Of a stretch of 64,000 nucleotides of DNA, positions 45,501 to 55,984 are shown piece after piece. The notes beneath the pieces are model-generated. The model had not been told where the DNA came from. It saw only the letters and a program-made list of their open reading frames with translations, and ran no database searches. Within the stretch, counting starts at the first letter, position 1. Each line of letters begins with the position of its first letter. Both the position numbers and the translations under genes were made by a program. Source of the DNA: Zygnema cylindricum (Eukaryota; Streptophyta; Zygnematophyceae; Zygnematales; Zygnemataceae); the NCBI GenBank assembly GCA_037447655.1, contig JBBHKE010001244.1, forward strand, positions 415,795 through 479,794, given 5' to 3'.

Positions 45501-47739
45501 GGAAAGGGAGAGAGAAAATAGAAAGTAGTGAGTAAATGAGGCAGGGCCTAGCACGTACAGGGTGATGGGTACATCCCATGACTCCAAATGGGCAATGAAT
45601 AAGCCATCATGGAAAATTAAAAATCCTCTCCAAACAGGGCCGTTAACACAACCTGCACATCAAACAACAAACATAATTCTTTATTCTTATTTGCATATCC
45701 TACAAATACATAATCATCCCACAATACACTTTTGGCTGAAATTATAAAATACATACAAAAGCTACGGGTTAAGACTAAATACAACCAGGATAAAATCAGG
45801 TAACCGATTCAAAAAACAGTGTCATGCATATCAGTTTGAGCAACTTTGACTTAACCTAACAGGAGTGCGTTCCACACTTTTTAAGGTGGAAAGAAATTAA
45901 GTACGCCTTTACCCACGTAGTTCTTTTCACAATCAGAGAAATGCAAACTATTACATGTGCAGACAACAAAAATAGAGTTACGTATTAAATCTAGCTTACT
46001 CGAGCAGTATAAACAACAAATTCAACACAAATGGATTTTCTACAAGGAGTACTTCTCACACGCTTCAACCGCAATCATTGTCTCATCCACTTTGATGGGT
46101 AGCATAGCAAATAGTCAATTTCAAAAAACTACCATGAATCTCAACAAAAAACCCAAGTTCATGACTCAAACAAGATAGAAGGAAATTATAAAAAAAAAAA
46201 TTATACTCACCTAAGTCAGCTGTTGTGTTCATATCAGGTACCGCATTTAAATCCATGACTAGTAAATATTGACTCCACAGAAACGTTAAACCTGAAAAGG
46301 AAAGCAAAGTTAGCCTAGTCGATTTGTTGAGTTCAAGGTGACTTCAAAGCAAGTGGCACCAATATTTTTGTATGCACTTAATAAAATGTCCAGCATTCTA
46401 AGCATTCCAATTAATCATACTGTTGCCTATCCTGGAGCATTTTGCCAATCATTTATTTGGTGTTCCTAAACGATTAATAGGCGAGATACATCATAATAGA
46501 AATTCTAGAAATTCATACATATTCATAAATAACTTGTCTTATACACGTATCATTAAATGTCACACAACAATGCCAATGACAACTCCACGGTGATAGAATA
46601 ATCTTGACCAATTGAGCTTGACATTTTCACCGCAAACCCTAGGGACAAACAAGCAGGACAGATGGAAACCTTTGTCTGTATAAGCATGCTTGTCCTACAC
46701 TTATTTTCCTACGACACACTAATTATGTCTACACCTAAAAAAGTCTGACTAAAATTGTTATGACTGTCAGTAATTACGGTGGATAACTACACTGCCGATT
46801 GCTATTTGTCTTGATAACACTAATTCGGTCACAGCTTTTTCTGACAAAAAAATACAAAAAGTGTGTTCATAACACTATTTACGGAAGTGGACAACAAGTA
46901 GCCACGTCTCCCTACACTAAAACTTATTATGAGCCTAATTCTGCGTTTACACTAAAAATTCCTAATAGCGAAGGGCAGTGTAGTTTAATCAAAATCGGTA
47001 TAATAAAGCATATCTGGATATGAAGAAGCCTTAAGAAAAGTGCTTTTTTTACACTTTAACAATAAATAACAAACTCAAGGTAAGTTAAACTCAACTAATG
47101 ATGCAAAAAAATGAGAAATGACTACAAACATTGAAACTGTTTAGACGCATTTTCAAACCTTTAATAGAAGAATATAGAGATTTTTTTATTTTTTTTAGTA
47201 AACGCTTGTCAATTTATGCATGAGCAGCACGACAAAATATCGAGAAGAAAACATTCTTATTTATAGAATCTCAATACCAGAGAAATGAAACATTTTTAAA
47301 AAATATTTTATATCCAGCTATGCCCCAAAAAGACGACATTTTCCCAAGGAAAAGGTAATACAGATGACAAAAACATACATAAAATGTTAATGCTTCCAGA
47401 AACAAAATATCACATTTTAGCGGATACTTAAGAAATGAAAAATCTTTAACAATAAAATATGTTTGAATAAAAAACAGCGAAAAAGCGCTGTAAGCGAAAT
47501 CCATTTATCGATTCAAACCCTAAAAAATAAAAACCCTAAAAAATGAAAACCTGAAATAATACAAAAAATATTGAAAACATGAACACGGGTGACCATAGCC
47601 TTACGTGACAAGTTAGGGTTCGAAATAGTACTGAAACAAAAGAAAGTACACGAAAATCTCACGCCAAAAAGTACCTTACCTCCTTATTAAACGGCATGGA
47701 TAGAAAAAACTCCCGAAAATCGTCAACAGAGGCACACAT
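33481..47739 (-). CDS. MORC-family GHKL ATPase with CW zinc finger
   Basis: Spliced gene on the minus strand. Exons whose frames join: 44055-43896, 43628-43363, 42798-42615, 41724-41611, 41268-41095, then 39704-39539, 39151-39068, 38457-38299, 37780-37697, 35791-35645, 34161-34034 and 33856-33481. Upstream, 46295-46211 (MDLNAVPDMNTTADL) joins 45652-45573; a likely first exon is 47739-47680 (MCASVDDFREFFLSMPFNKE). ATPase motifs: AELVDNARDAKATK (N box), ADNGIGMTHEKM (G1), IGRFGVGFK (G2), KTQGTGTRI (G3). Next come the S5-like part (VPLDYSVKEYLKVMF, GIFLYWHGRLIEAYKRVG, NSKQGFDD) and the CW finger: VQCDTCHKWRKLP then DTW|FCYQKPFEGRC across an intron. The C-terminus has about six EREHVSREAGK repeats. 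MORC proteins compact chromatin and silence transposons. Not settled: joins 45573/44055 and 41095/39704, and an optional exon at 37406-37334. Confidence 0.85.
33541..33775 (-). repeat. 33-bp tandem repeat coding the MORC C-terminal tail
   Basis: Unit TTCCCTCGAAACGTGTTCTC plus GTTCTTTCCCAGC (plus strand), 33 bp, about seven copies, the outer ones diverged. On the minus strand it keeps frame and encodes the 11-residue unit REAGKEREHVS, charged and probably helical. Confidence 0.8.
36381..37288. mobile_element. hAT-A' element in a MORC intron, with a nested MITE
   Basis: Left end TAGTGTATCGGTAGC (shortened relative to TAGTGTTGTGTATCGG) and right end CCCGATGCACAACACTA, with TATCG-rich arms (36430-36530, 37200-37280). 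A MITE lies at 36587-36761. I see no clean target duplication. Confidence 0.55.
36587..36761. mobile_element. MITE nested in hAT-A'
   Basis: CATCATCCATCGTTGATAGAG to CTACTAGCGATGGTCCGTG, TA on both sides (36585-36586, 36762-36763). Confidence 0.55.
38640..39010. repeat. Degenerate ~70-bp repeat in a MORC intron
   Basis: Units containing AATATGAACATATGTTTTAC, TGTTCGAATATGTATGAG and CCATGTTCGCAGTTAA recur four to five times with heavy divergence between exons 39151-39068 and 38457-38299. Confidence 0.55.
40600..41090. repeat. Degenerate ~23-bp minisatellite in a MORC intron
   Basis: Units such as TTCACAAGTTTTGGGAATCT and CTGTTTCACAAGCTTTGGG, with longer GTGAGGTAACCAAAACTGAG blocks, follow the donor of exon 41268-41095 (minus sense). 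The frame happens to stay open for about 80 codons (KLVKQRFPKLVKQR), but splicing is better supported. Confidence 0.65.
41220..41560 (-). repeat. Tandem copies of the start of a MORC exon
   Basis: On the minus strand the acceptor and start of exon 41268-41095 (CTGTAG then GTCTTGGAGACACCAATAGT) are repeated about five more times upstream in the intron, at roughly 50-60-bp spacing: near 41537, 41482, 41435, 41384 and 41327. Most keep the TAG or CAG acceptor and the GGAGACACCGATAATAAC block. The true exon is the last one. Confidence 0.8.
42485..42560. repeat. (GA)n microsatellite in a MORC intron
   Basis: About 75 bp of almost pure GAGAGA, 50 bp downstream (minus sense) of the G2-box exon. Confidence 0.9.
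44320..44534. mobile_element. H-type MITE in a MORC intron
   Basis: GCGTGAATCGCTATTAGCAA to GCTAACAGCGATTCACAGTC, TA on both sides. Interior includes CCCCGTGCTATATATTTCTT, shared with 14350-14586. Confidence 0.6.
46790..46980. mobile_element. H-type MITE near the MORC 5' end
   Basis: CACTGCCGATTGCTATTTG to CCTAATAGCGAAGGGCAGTG, flanked by TA (46788-46789, 46981-46982). It lies between the two proposed 5' exons of the MORC gene. Confidence 0.65.
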
Positions 47740-48076
47740 TACGATCAAAATTTGAATCCGAGTATCAAAACCAATTTAAAGTTCGAACGCGCCATGGGCG
47801 CAGTCCGGGTCGATATTGTACAGTAAACCGTGAATCGTTATTCGCGTAAAGGTTTCTTTAGCGTGTAGGAACAATTACCGTTATTTGCGCTAATTGAGAA
47901 TTTGGAAATTTTCAGCGAAATCGTTTATTCTAATTAGGAATTAGGGTTTTTTTAAATAGTGTGGATAATTTTATTTGAGAATTTGCAAAAAAAAAAAAGG
48001 TACCTTAAATAGCGTCCATTACGAGCTTTACTAAATGCAAAGCCTGGTCATTTTTCTGATCAAAGCTGGTACTGTA

Positions 48077-48273
48077 CACCGTGAATCGTTATTAGCTAAG
48101 TACGCTATATCGGCACCCCAAAACTTTGACATTGATACCTTAAATATAATAAATTACTCTATTTAAGGACGTGGACTATAATCTGCCACGTCTTCTGGTT
48201 TTAAATTAGAATGAATGACGCTAATTTTTTCTTTACACTAATAATTTCTATACGCTAATAACGATTCAGGGTG
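48077..48273. mobile_element. H-type MITE
   Basis: CACCGTGAATCGTTATTAGC to GCTAATAACGATTCAGGGTG with TA both sides. Near-copy of 49636-49833 (ATTTAAGGACGTGGACTATA, TGCCACGTCTTC). Confidence 0.75.
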
Positions 48274-48279
48274 TACTTT

Positions 48280-48680
48280 ATGCGGCAGCCGTACCGTATT
48301 TTTGCACGTCAGCTCAGTTCGGTTCGCTTGGTTCGGCTCGGGTGTCAGTCAAATCGAACGGCCCGGCTTAGACCCCGGATTGAGATTTGTGAAGCAAAAT
48401 AAACCGTCAGATTAACGTATGTCGCGCTAAGCCGTCTAAACAGTTGAAACTCAATTATCGAACCGAACCATGCCAGTTTTAAGCGCTAATAAATACGGTA
48501 CACTCGTTCATCACTAATAGAGTCATTTAATTATCAGCGTTAACACGGAGGCTCAAAACAAACGGGAACCACCTTGAGTATATCGTTTAATGGTGAAGCT
48601 GTGAAGGGATAGTCCAAAAACCTGGTACAAATCTGCGATAGTACTGTAACTTGCTAACCAGAGAAAAGCAGAATACTATT
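48280..48680. other. Spacer, no gene
   Basis: CGGTTCG-rich DNA (48312-48350) and AT-rich remainder. Nothing recognised. Confidence 0.3.
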
Positions 48681-48686
48681 TGAGAT

Positions 48687-48961
48687 CATAGTTCAAAAGT
48701 AGGTGAAAGTAGGCCCATACAATATGCCAATTGTATGCAAAACATACAATATGACCTTAAGACCCATATTGTATTCGGACCTATTCGGACCAATTAAAAC
48801 ATTCAGACCAAAAATTGTTGTTTACACCGTGAGATTCGGACGATCGGACGGTCGCTTATCAAAGTAGCGATCTAAGAAGATCACATGAAAAGCCCAAAAC
48901 ACAACTTACGATAAAGGAACCGACCAAGGCCTATCATAAAAACGCCTACTTTTGAACTATG
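48687..48961. mobile_element. hAT-F MITE, copy 1, perfect 8-bp duplication
   Basis: CATAGTTCAAAAGTAGGTG to CGCCTACTTTTGAACTATG, flanked by TTTGAGAT at 48679-48686 and 48962-48969. Copy 2 at 60135-60439 has the same ends and its own duplication. 275 bp, non-coding. Confidence 0.88.
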
Positions 48962-49128
48962 TTTGAGATCTATCGGGGCAACTCAAGTTGCTACAGTAAT
49001 GTAAAGTTGTAAACATTTCAACTTTTACTTGGGCCGAGATGAACTGACTGAGGTCAAGCATGTCACGATTCATTGAAAGAATCATAGCGCCCGGAATCGG
49101 CTCGATTTCGCATGAGTACTGTACAGTA

Positions 49129-49628
49129 CACCTCGAATTGTAATAAGAGTAAATTACTCTAATCCGGTCGCTCGAAATTTCGACTCTACCACATGAAATA
49201 GAGTAAATGATTCTAAATTTTTCATCATTCTATTTAAGGTAAAGTTAAATTAGCAATTTTAATTTTATTACAGGTTCGTTTAAAATAGTGTAGAGTACGG
49301 ACGGTGTCAGACCGTGCAAAATTGTACTTTTTTAAGTAAAAAAGTACAAATAATGATTTAATACAAGTCGTTATCATGTAATTGCGTTTTAACAAACCGC
49401 GTAGTGCAAACGTCGTAGTGACGATAGGCTGTACGTTTTGCCAAATTATGTACGAATACCTTATTTACAGTAGAAGATAATAGCGTGCCGAATTAGAGTA
49501 CTTAAATAAATTAGAGTAAACTTCATAGTTGAAAAAGCTCTATCACATAAATTAGCGTTAATTACTCTATTTTTTTTTTTAGTTTTTGTACTCTAATTTT
49601 TTCATTACTCTAATTACGATTCGCGGTG
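49129..49628. mobile_element. E-type MITE, complete form of the recurring half-element
   Basis: CACCTCGAATTGTAATAAGAG to CTCTAATTACGATTCGCGGTG with TA both sides. Its left arm is the segment found alone at 7783, 29667 and 61203. Confidence 0.72.
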
Positions 49629-49635
49629 TACTGTA

Positions 49636-49833
49636 CACCTTGAATCGTTATTAGACTTATGTACTCTATATTGGCGCCCCAAAATTTTTACATTGATACC
49701 TTAAATAGAGTGAATTATACTATTTAAGGACGTGGACCATAATCTGCCACGTCTCCGGCACTAAACTAGCATCAATGACACTAATTAATTTTTAACACTA
49801 ATAATTTCTTTAGTCTAATAATGATTCACGGTG
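49636..49833. mobile_element. H-type MITE, 7 bp after the E-type MITE
   Basis: CACCTTGAATCGTTATTAGAC to GTCTAATAATGATTCACGGTG with TA both sides. The two MITEs are separated only by TACTGTA. Confidence 0.75.
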
Positions 49834-50211
49834 TACTTTCTAGAATGTATCGCGAAAGTTTTTTCACGTACGATTTTGAGAAAGTACTAATATGTTTGTT
49901 TCGCTGGCACATTTGTCGTTTCTTTTCGCGTCTAAAATTGTCGTACGTCTAGTTTAGTACGATAGTAATTTTGATTTATCTAGTACTTTCGTCTTTATTT
50001 GTCGTTTTGCAATGCTTTGAGTCCTTAAAAATTAGTGTTTTAGTCTAATCCGTGGACAGGTGGCAGATTTCTAAAGGTTTCTTGGCGGCGCACTCTCACA
50101 CGTGCCGAGCCATGGCTAGTGTGTTATTTAAGGGGCACCGTGGAATTGTGTAATCAATTTTTTAATAATTCATTGGAGGAATGCATGGAAGAATAGAAAA
50201 AATAAGGAGAT

Positions 50212-50360
50212 GGTTCATGATTCATGGTTCGTGGTCCGTGGTTTATGGTTCATTGTTCATGGTTCGTGGTTCATGTTTCGTGGTTCATTGCTCAAGGTTC
50301 ATGTTTTGATGTTTCATGGTTCATGGCTCATGGTTCATGGTCCATGATTCGTGGTTCGTT
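50212..50360 (+). repeat. GGTTCATG/GGTTCGTG minisatellite
   Basis: About 15 units of an 8-10-bp motif (ATGGTTCATG, GTGGTTCATG, GTGGTCCGTG). It has an open plus-strand frame of Trp/Phe/Val repeats by chance. Confidence 0.85.
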
Positions 50361-50439
50361 AACTATTAATTATAATTATCGTTATCGTTATCGTTCTCGG
50401 TATATTATCATTATCACCTTTTTTTTTTCAAGACATGCG

Positions 50440-52140
50440 CGTCTGTTGTAGGTGTCTACTTGGAGATGTTTGAAAGGCCCTCCGTGTTCAGCACGAGGAC
50501 CATGTTTCCAACACCTCTTTTAAATTCAGATGTCCACCTATAAGTGAACCTCTTCATATCAACATGTTGTACATCTATGTTGTAATGGTGAATTTTCTAG
50601 GTCGGTGACGACCTTCCAACCCTTCACCTATGATCGTACGAAGTCCTTTGCCAGCTCCCACCCCTTTGTCCCTTTCCATCCATACATTCGGCCCCCTTGG
50701 ATCCTTTATCTCGATTAGGGCGCTTACTACTCCTCGTACTTCATGAGGGAGTCCAACTAGTACAGTATATCAGTTGATTTGCAATGCCTTACCTCTTATG
50801 TGGGATCCTTAACACTCCTATCAAATGTTTTTCTTTACTTTCTCTTGAAGACTTGAGATTTTCTTAGGCGTCTTGTCTAGTGGTTGTCACCAAGGTACAT
50901 GGGGGGTTCATCGAATCACAAGTTGGTGAAAAAATTTGGTGATTGGTGGCATGGGCCATGTGTATACAACTTCAACCTGCATTCCATGACTATTATACAT
51001 GAAATTTTTTCCTCTATGGGTTGGCCACTCAGGTGGGTTGTGTGCTTGTGGTTCACGTTATGCAAGCTTTCTTGGACCTTCGTCCAGATTACTTAGTCCT
51101 TTGGGTTGTTTCTTCAACAACCCCTTACCACGGTGGATCGAAACGTTTTTTTCACAAATCATGGCTATTCCAACCCTATTGTTGCAAACTTTCTCTTTTG
51201 TGAGCGCTTTTTGTACTTTCACAAAATTCCTCACTTTTTATGTTAGCACTGGTTTGGTTACTCCTTCCTTCGCGAGGGGCACTTGTCAGATCGACATGTT
51301 TGCCGAACCTTTATTTCCCCCTCATTACCACGCTCTATGAGCCTCGACCTTGGCTTTCCCTTACTACCTCTTCCCCTTTGTGGTAGTCCATAAACATACC
51401 ATCGACCTTATACAACAAGTTGTGTGAAACCTCCAGGCACATGGTCCTTTTGATATCCCTCTTTTCACCCTCTCTCATCGTTTTTTGACCCCCCTACTTC
51501 CCTGAGCATTCGTGTGTTATGGTTTCCCCTTGGCTAGGGCACTTTTGTGACTTAGTTTCTTGATTTGTCCCACATTAACGTCCTCCCAAACCTTCTTGAA
51601 CCTCAGGTTGGTATTGCCCTATTAACGAGGCGTTCCACCCACCGCCCTTCCCTCCCATATGTTAGCTTATCTATTTAAACAATAATGATAGCCTCGTGGA
51701 CATCCTCCACATTTTATTGTCTTTTGGAGCTTCTGATCGCGAGAATGGGCCTCCAGTCTGCCTTCAAACATCAACTCCCTTCTTTATGGAGAGGCTAGTT
51801 GTTGTTTCTACTGCACCTTTTGGGCCTTCACCTACTTGTGAAGTTGCCTGATTGTATTCACGCTTGTCTCCCACTTTCTGGCTTCTAATTCTTAACACTA
51901 CTACACGTGTTTCAAACAACATCTTCTCTTTTAACTTTAGACGGTGCTTGTTGTATACCTCCCGTTGTTATAACATGTATATATATATATATATATACAT
52001 ATATACATATATCGGTTTTCTCTACCCTCATTACAAATCCAATTACACGTGTCTAAGAATGAATTATTGATACTCTCTACGTGAAGTTCTCCCCTCTGAT
52101 ACTTTGCGCGCCCCTTTTCGCTTAGGGTCGTCGTAGAGCT
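50440..52140. other. Gene-poor stretch, possibly decayed coding DNA
   Basis: Several overlapping frames (50884-51096, 50999-51340, 51021-51203) are interrupted by stops. CT/TTG-rich composition differs from the AT-rich surroundings. It leads into the decayed frame at 52147 and may be part of the same dead element. A (TA)n run lies at 51976-52000. Confidence 0.3.
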
Positions 52141-52146
52141 TGGCTA

Positions 52147-52810
52147 TTGGATGCACCTATTCCTCACCCTAAATGTCCACGCCTGGTCAATTCACCACGC
52201 CCTCAGGTTCAAGCTTGGCAACCCTCATCCAACTTTACTCGACACTCTTTTGTTCGTGTGACTATGTCCTTCAACCCGACGACCTCGATTTGCCTCGTTG
52301 ATCCTATAGGGGGAGAGTCAGCGTTGGTACAAAACGGTGTTCGTGACAATCGTGCAACTATTGCTTATAATTGGTTGTATTTTGTTTCTTAAGATATTTC
52401 ACATGTTATATCTTTGAAACGAATTTATTTAGTTTTGCTCGATGGTGTCGTCATATTTTTGGTGACATTTTTTTGACAAACCCTACTTTAGGTCCGATCG
52501 TTAGTGAGTGACTCGCCATGTTGGAGTGGCCGAGCTTGATGCTGCTAAAGAGCGTGTCTATGCAAAACGGGACGCCACGGATGGCTTTCTTCTAGTTGTC
52601 GAGATGTTTAATTGTGTTAGAGTTGCTTTGGACGAGTTCTTCCGCACTTGTGGTCAGCGTACTTTTAAGAAGAGGGGCCTTGGGTGCCCTCTCGCTTGGT
52701 CTTTTCGTCTTTTTGTCGTCAACTGTTATTTGTGGCTTTACATGGAGTGCAAGCTTTTGTCCTTCTTTGATATGCGATTCACAAGGACACCTAGGCCATC
52801 GGTGTAAAGA
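52147..52810 (+). pseudogene. Decayed protein of unknown family, copy 3
   Basis: Frame pieces: VTMSFNPTTSICLVDPIGGE, SALVQNGVRDNRATIAYNWL then YFVS and a stop; LLDGVVIFLVTFF; after further stops RHVGVAELDAAKERVYAKRD, TDGFLLVVEMFNCVRVALDE, FFRTCGQRTFKKRGLG. These parallel the broken frames at 18230-18630 and 31028-31235. Repetition at three loci with degradation suggests a protein once spread by a transposon. I cannot name it. Confidence 0.45.
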
Positions 52811-52814
52811 GAGG

Positions 52815-53285
52815 AGGGAGAGAAATCATGGAGAGAAGGAGAGGGGAAATTTTATAAGGGAGATAAATACTAATAAAAAATTTAAACTGTGAGCAATTTT
52901 GGTCGGCCGTCTAGTCAAGAGGCAAAGCCAACCATCATTTGAAAGTCAACCATCTTTGGACAGTAGCATTGGACAAAAATCCAAATGTTTTCTTACATCA
53001 GTACAAACCAGGTTTAGCTCTGAGGGTTTAGCTTTGATTGGACTTGTGTTTTTAGGCCTTTTTAGGGTTTTTAAAAGGTTTTTAGGTCTAATGTAATAGT
53101 GGACCTCCACCAGCAAAAAAGTGGGATTGTTATTGGATGTCATATGTTTTCGTACCATTCCGTACCATTTACTTCTCTTTCTTTCAATCTCAAGCTTATA
53201 AAAATTGTTGTTTTTAACCTTCTTAACAATTTTTTTGACAGAACATTCACGCATAGGTACTCAAAACACGTGATTTGAAATCGTC
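52815..53285. other. Spacer, no gene
   Basis: Contains GAGGGAGAGAAATCATGGAG-type purine DNA at 52810-52850 and AGGTTTTTAGGCC-like words at 53045-53090. No gene seen. Confidence 0.3.
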
Positions 53286-53289
53286 ACTA

Positions 53290-53549
53290 CACCGTGAATC
53301 ACTATCAACATTAAGAAACTATCATCATTATTAAAATTGAGTGTTACTGATTCTACACAAAGATTTTAGTATTGAGTATTGTCTGTATTAGCTTTTTCTT
53401 TTTCGGGCCGAATGACGTGGACAATTGTGAACCGCAAAAAGTATTAGAGTTCAGAAAAAAATAATTCGTATTAATAACGGTATTTGATTTCGAAGTGCAA
53501 AAAAACCAAGAGAGAATTAGTATATTAACACTAATTGCGATTCAAAGTG
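53290..53549. mobile_element. Diverged H-type MITE
   Basis: CACCGTGAATCACTATCAAC after TA, to CTAATTGCGATTCAAAGTG; the right TA is lost. About 160 bp downstream (minus sense) of the SGNH gene stop. Confidence 0.5.
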
Positions 53550-53715
53550 CAATAGAGATAATAGAGGTTGTACGTCATATGTCATAAGTTGAAGTTAAAA
53601 AAAAAACGCGTTTCAATTCCGTTTCATGATGCACTTCCAAATGGAAAAGTTACTATAAAATTAGCATTACAAAAACCTTTTACAAAAAGAACAAATAACA
53701 AACAAGTTTGTAAAG

Positions 53716-55930
53716 TCAAGTACATACAATTGCAATTAAGTCAAATTTTTCCGTCCGAGGAGTAAAACTCACTTCTAACGTCGACTCTTTCCCATTTAAA
53801 ACCACACTTTCGTCTAACCACCAATGAGTGAGTGTGTTTCCTTTAATAGGAATTGGCAAAAAAGTAACGTTTTTCCCATTTAAGCTCACATCAGCTCCCG
53901 CACCTTTCCATTGTTCAAAATGACGAATTCTATAAATAAATCCCAACCGTCGACATTGTTTTTTACCCAAAGTTAAAACTACGGTAAGGATCTCACCTTT
54001 TTCTTGAGCCATCCAGCACTTAATTATGGGTAGAAGTGGACCACATGGAGACAACTTCCATTGACTATTGGTTCCTTGAAAAGTTCCATTTTGAGGCACA
54101 AAATCATTCCCAAAGGACGAATTTCCGTTTTTAGATATTTTCCAAGCGGCTGCGAGAGTACAAAAAGTCGAGTTTTCCACAATATTTTGCATCGGTCTCG
54201 GCAAAAAAAAACTTTCGCCAATTTTAAAACCAGAACCTAACCACGGATGTTTTCTTGGCGAGTTAGAAAAATGTTTTCGTTTGAAACTTAACCATTTTGT
54301 ACATTCGTAACATCGTGACACATTGTCACATTTTCCCAGTTTCCTATTCAATTCGAGTGTTTCGACATTCGTCCCATTTAGTTCTTCGTTAACTTTAGTT
54401 CTTAAACCGTTTTCCAAAGTTTCTTCCTTTTCCACCATATCTCCATCGTTTTTTGATTCGGAGTTCTTTTTCAATATGTATTCGGAAGCTATAAAAGATT
54501 GTCTCTCTAACAATTGCAAAAATTCCGAAGACAAAAAATGTACAAAAATAGAACCCGCGGCTTCGTGTCCTTTCGCGGTCGGATGAGTTTTATCGAGAAA
54601 AAAATCTTTATAACGAAAATAGCCAGAAAAATCTTTCGGATCGTCCTTTTGACTTTCTTGACTTTCTCGACTGTCTTGACTTTCTTGAATCTCTTGACTT
54701 TGTTCCACGAGGGGAAAATAGGCTCGCCACATACTGACGGATAAAATGCGATAATAGGACGAAACAACGTCCAATAAAAACTCTCCAGTTCTTAAATAGG
54801 AACTTTCCCACGGTTTTTCGTAATTATGAACTCCAAAATGGACAAAAGTCAGCAAAGGTAATGATGGAAGTTGGAGAATTTGTCTTATCAGCGATTCAGC
54901 ATGAATGTAAGTTTCTTCTTCTGTCAAACCACAGGCGAGAAAACCACTGTAAATTTACATATTTATTTTTTAAAGGGGAGAGGAGCTATAAGGAGAAAAC
55001 AAAGTTGTTAACAGACAAAAGGACAACAAAAGATGTAACCGAGTCAGAAACACTTTTTTCTCTTCATCTCAAATGGCAGTTATTGAGAACATGTCAATTA
55101 ATACATATATATATATATACATAAAAAAAAACACAACAAATATCTCTATCCCAACTTAAACAAGGACCTTGAAAAATGCATAAAGTGAAAAACAAAAACA
55201 AACAAACAAATGTTGGTCACAATTAAAGGAAATGGTCACGTTTAATGGAGACCATGACATAAAACAGAAATGACCACATTTCACAAAAACAGTTCTGTTC
55301 GACAAAAACAACTACATTTAAAGGAACGGATATGTCTAAACCATAGGTTTAACATGTGAAAACTATTGGAAACGCTATATAATGTTACCACGGATAGTAC
55401 CTGTACTACATACAAAAAACCCTTTAGTACGTGTACTGTACACGAAATACCCATTTAGTACACATATTATACACAAATACCCGTTTAGTGCACATTCTAT
55501 ATACAAAATACATTCTATACCCGTATAATATACGTATTATATACAAATTACCCGTATAGAACACATACTACAGACGAAATACCATTCACTACGCGTATAC
55601 GAAATGCCAGTATAGTACAAGTATTATATACACATGACCCGTAAAGTTACATACTACAGACAAAAAAACGTACTATATACAAAATACCCGTATAGTACTC
55701 GTACTCTTTGGTGTAAAAAAAACAGCGTTTCCAATTGTTTTCACACATTAAACCTATAATATATAACAAAAACTGAAACAAGTACCTTTTAGCGGCTCCA
55801 TGCCGGGTTGAATTCGCACCCAATCATTTGCCGCCGTTTCGATAATAAACAAATCGGCAACTTCCGCAATTTTTTTAAAGTTTCGAGAGGGCCACAATTG
55901 GTCGAACAGATTAAAAGCACAAAATCGGTG
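53716..55930 (-). CDS. SGNH/GDSL-type hydrolase (esterase-like), 5' end missing
   Basis: Minus strand, two exons joined in phase 1: about 55930-55786 and 54920-53716 (donor AAAG|gtactt, acceptor tttgacag). Exon 1 reads FNLFDQLWPSRNFKKIAEVA then DLFIIETAANDWVR; ETAANDW is the block III Asn motif of SGNH hydrolases. Exon 2 starts EEETYIHAESLIRQILQLPS, has LLTFVHFGVHNYEKPW, and DKTHPTAKGHEA, the C-terminal Asp-x-x-His catalytic block. A linker rich in Glu, Ser and Lys follows, then a C-terminal domain with several possible N-glycosylation sites (NSTF, NGTF, NSSF, NVTF) and Trp/Gly motifs, ending FDLIAIVCT. The GDS serine block and signal peptide are not found; they should lie upstream, across purine-rich intron DNA and perhaps beyond the N gap at 56728. 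Family members deacylate cell-wall polysaccharides or lipids; the substrate here is unknown. Confidence 0.7.
55395..55705. repeat. Degenerate ~30-bp tandem repeat in the SGNH intron
   Basis: About ten units of the type CCCGTATAGTACACATACTA then TATACAAAATA, rich in GTAC and TATA. Copies are imperfect (TACCCGTTTAGTACACATAT, TACCCGTATAGTACTCG). Confidence 0.7.
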
Positions 55931-55984
55931 AAAAAAAGTTCCAGCTCCGGGAAGGAAGGCTCGGAGAAGGAGATGACTGCCAGA

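Noticed and set aside
50224-50451. Trp/Phe-rich small protein
   Set aside because: Translation of a GGTTCATG minisatellite.
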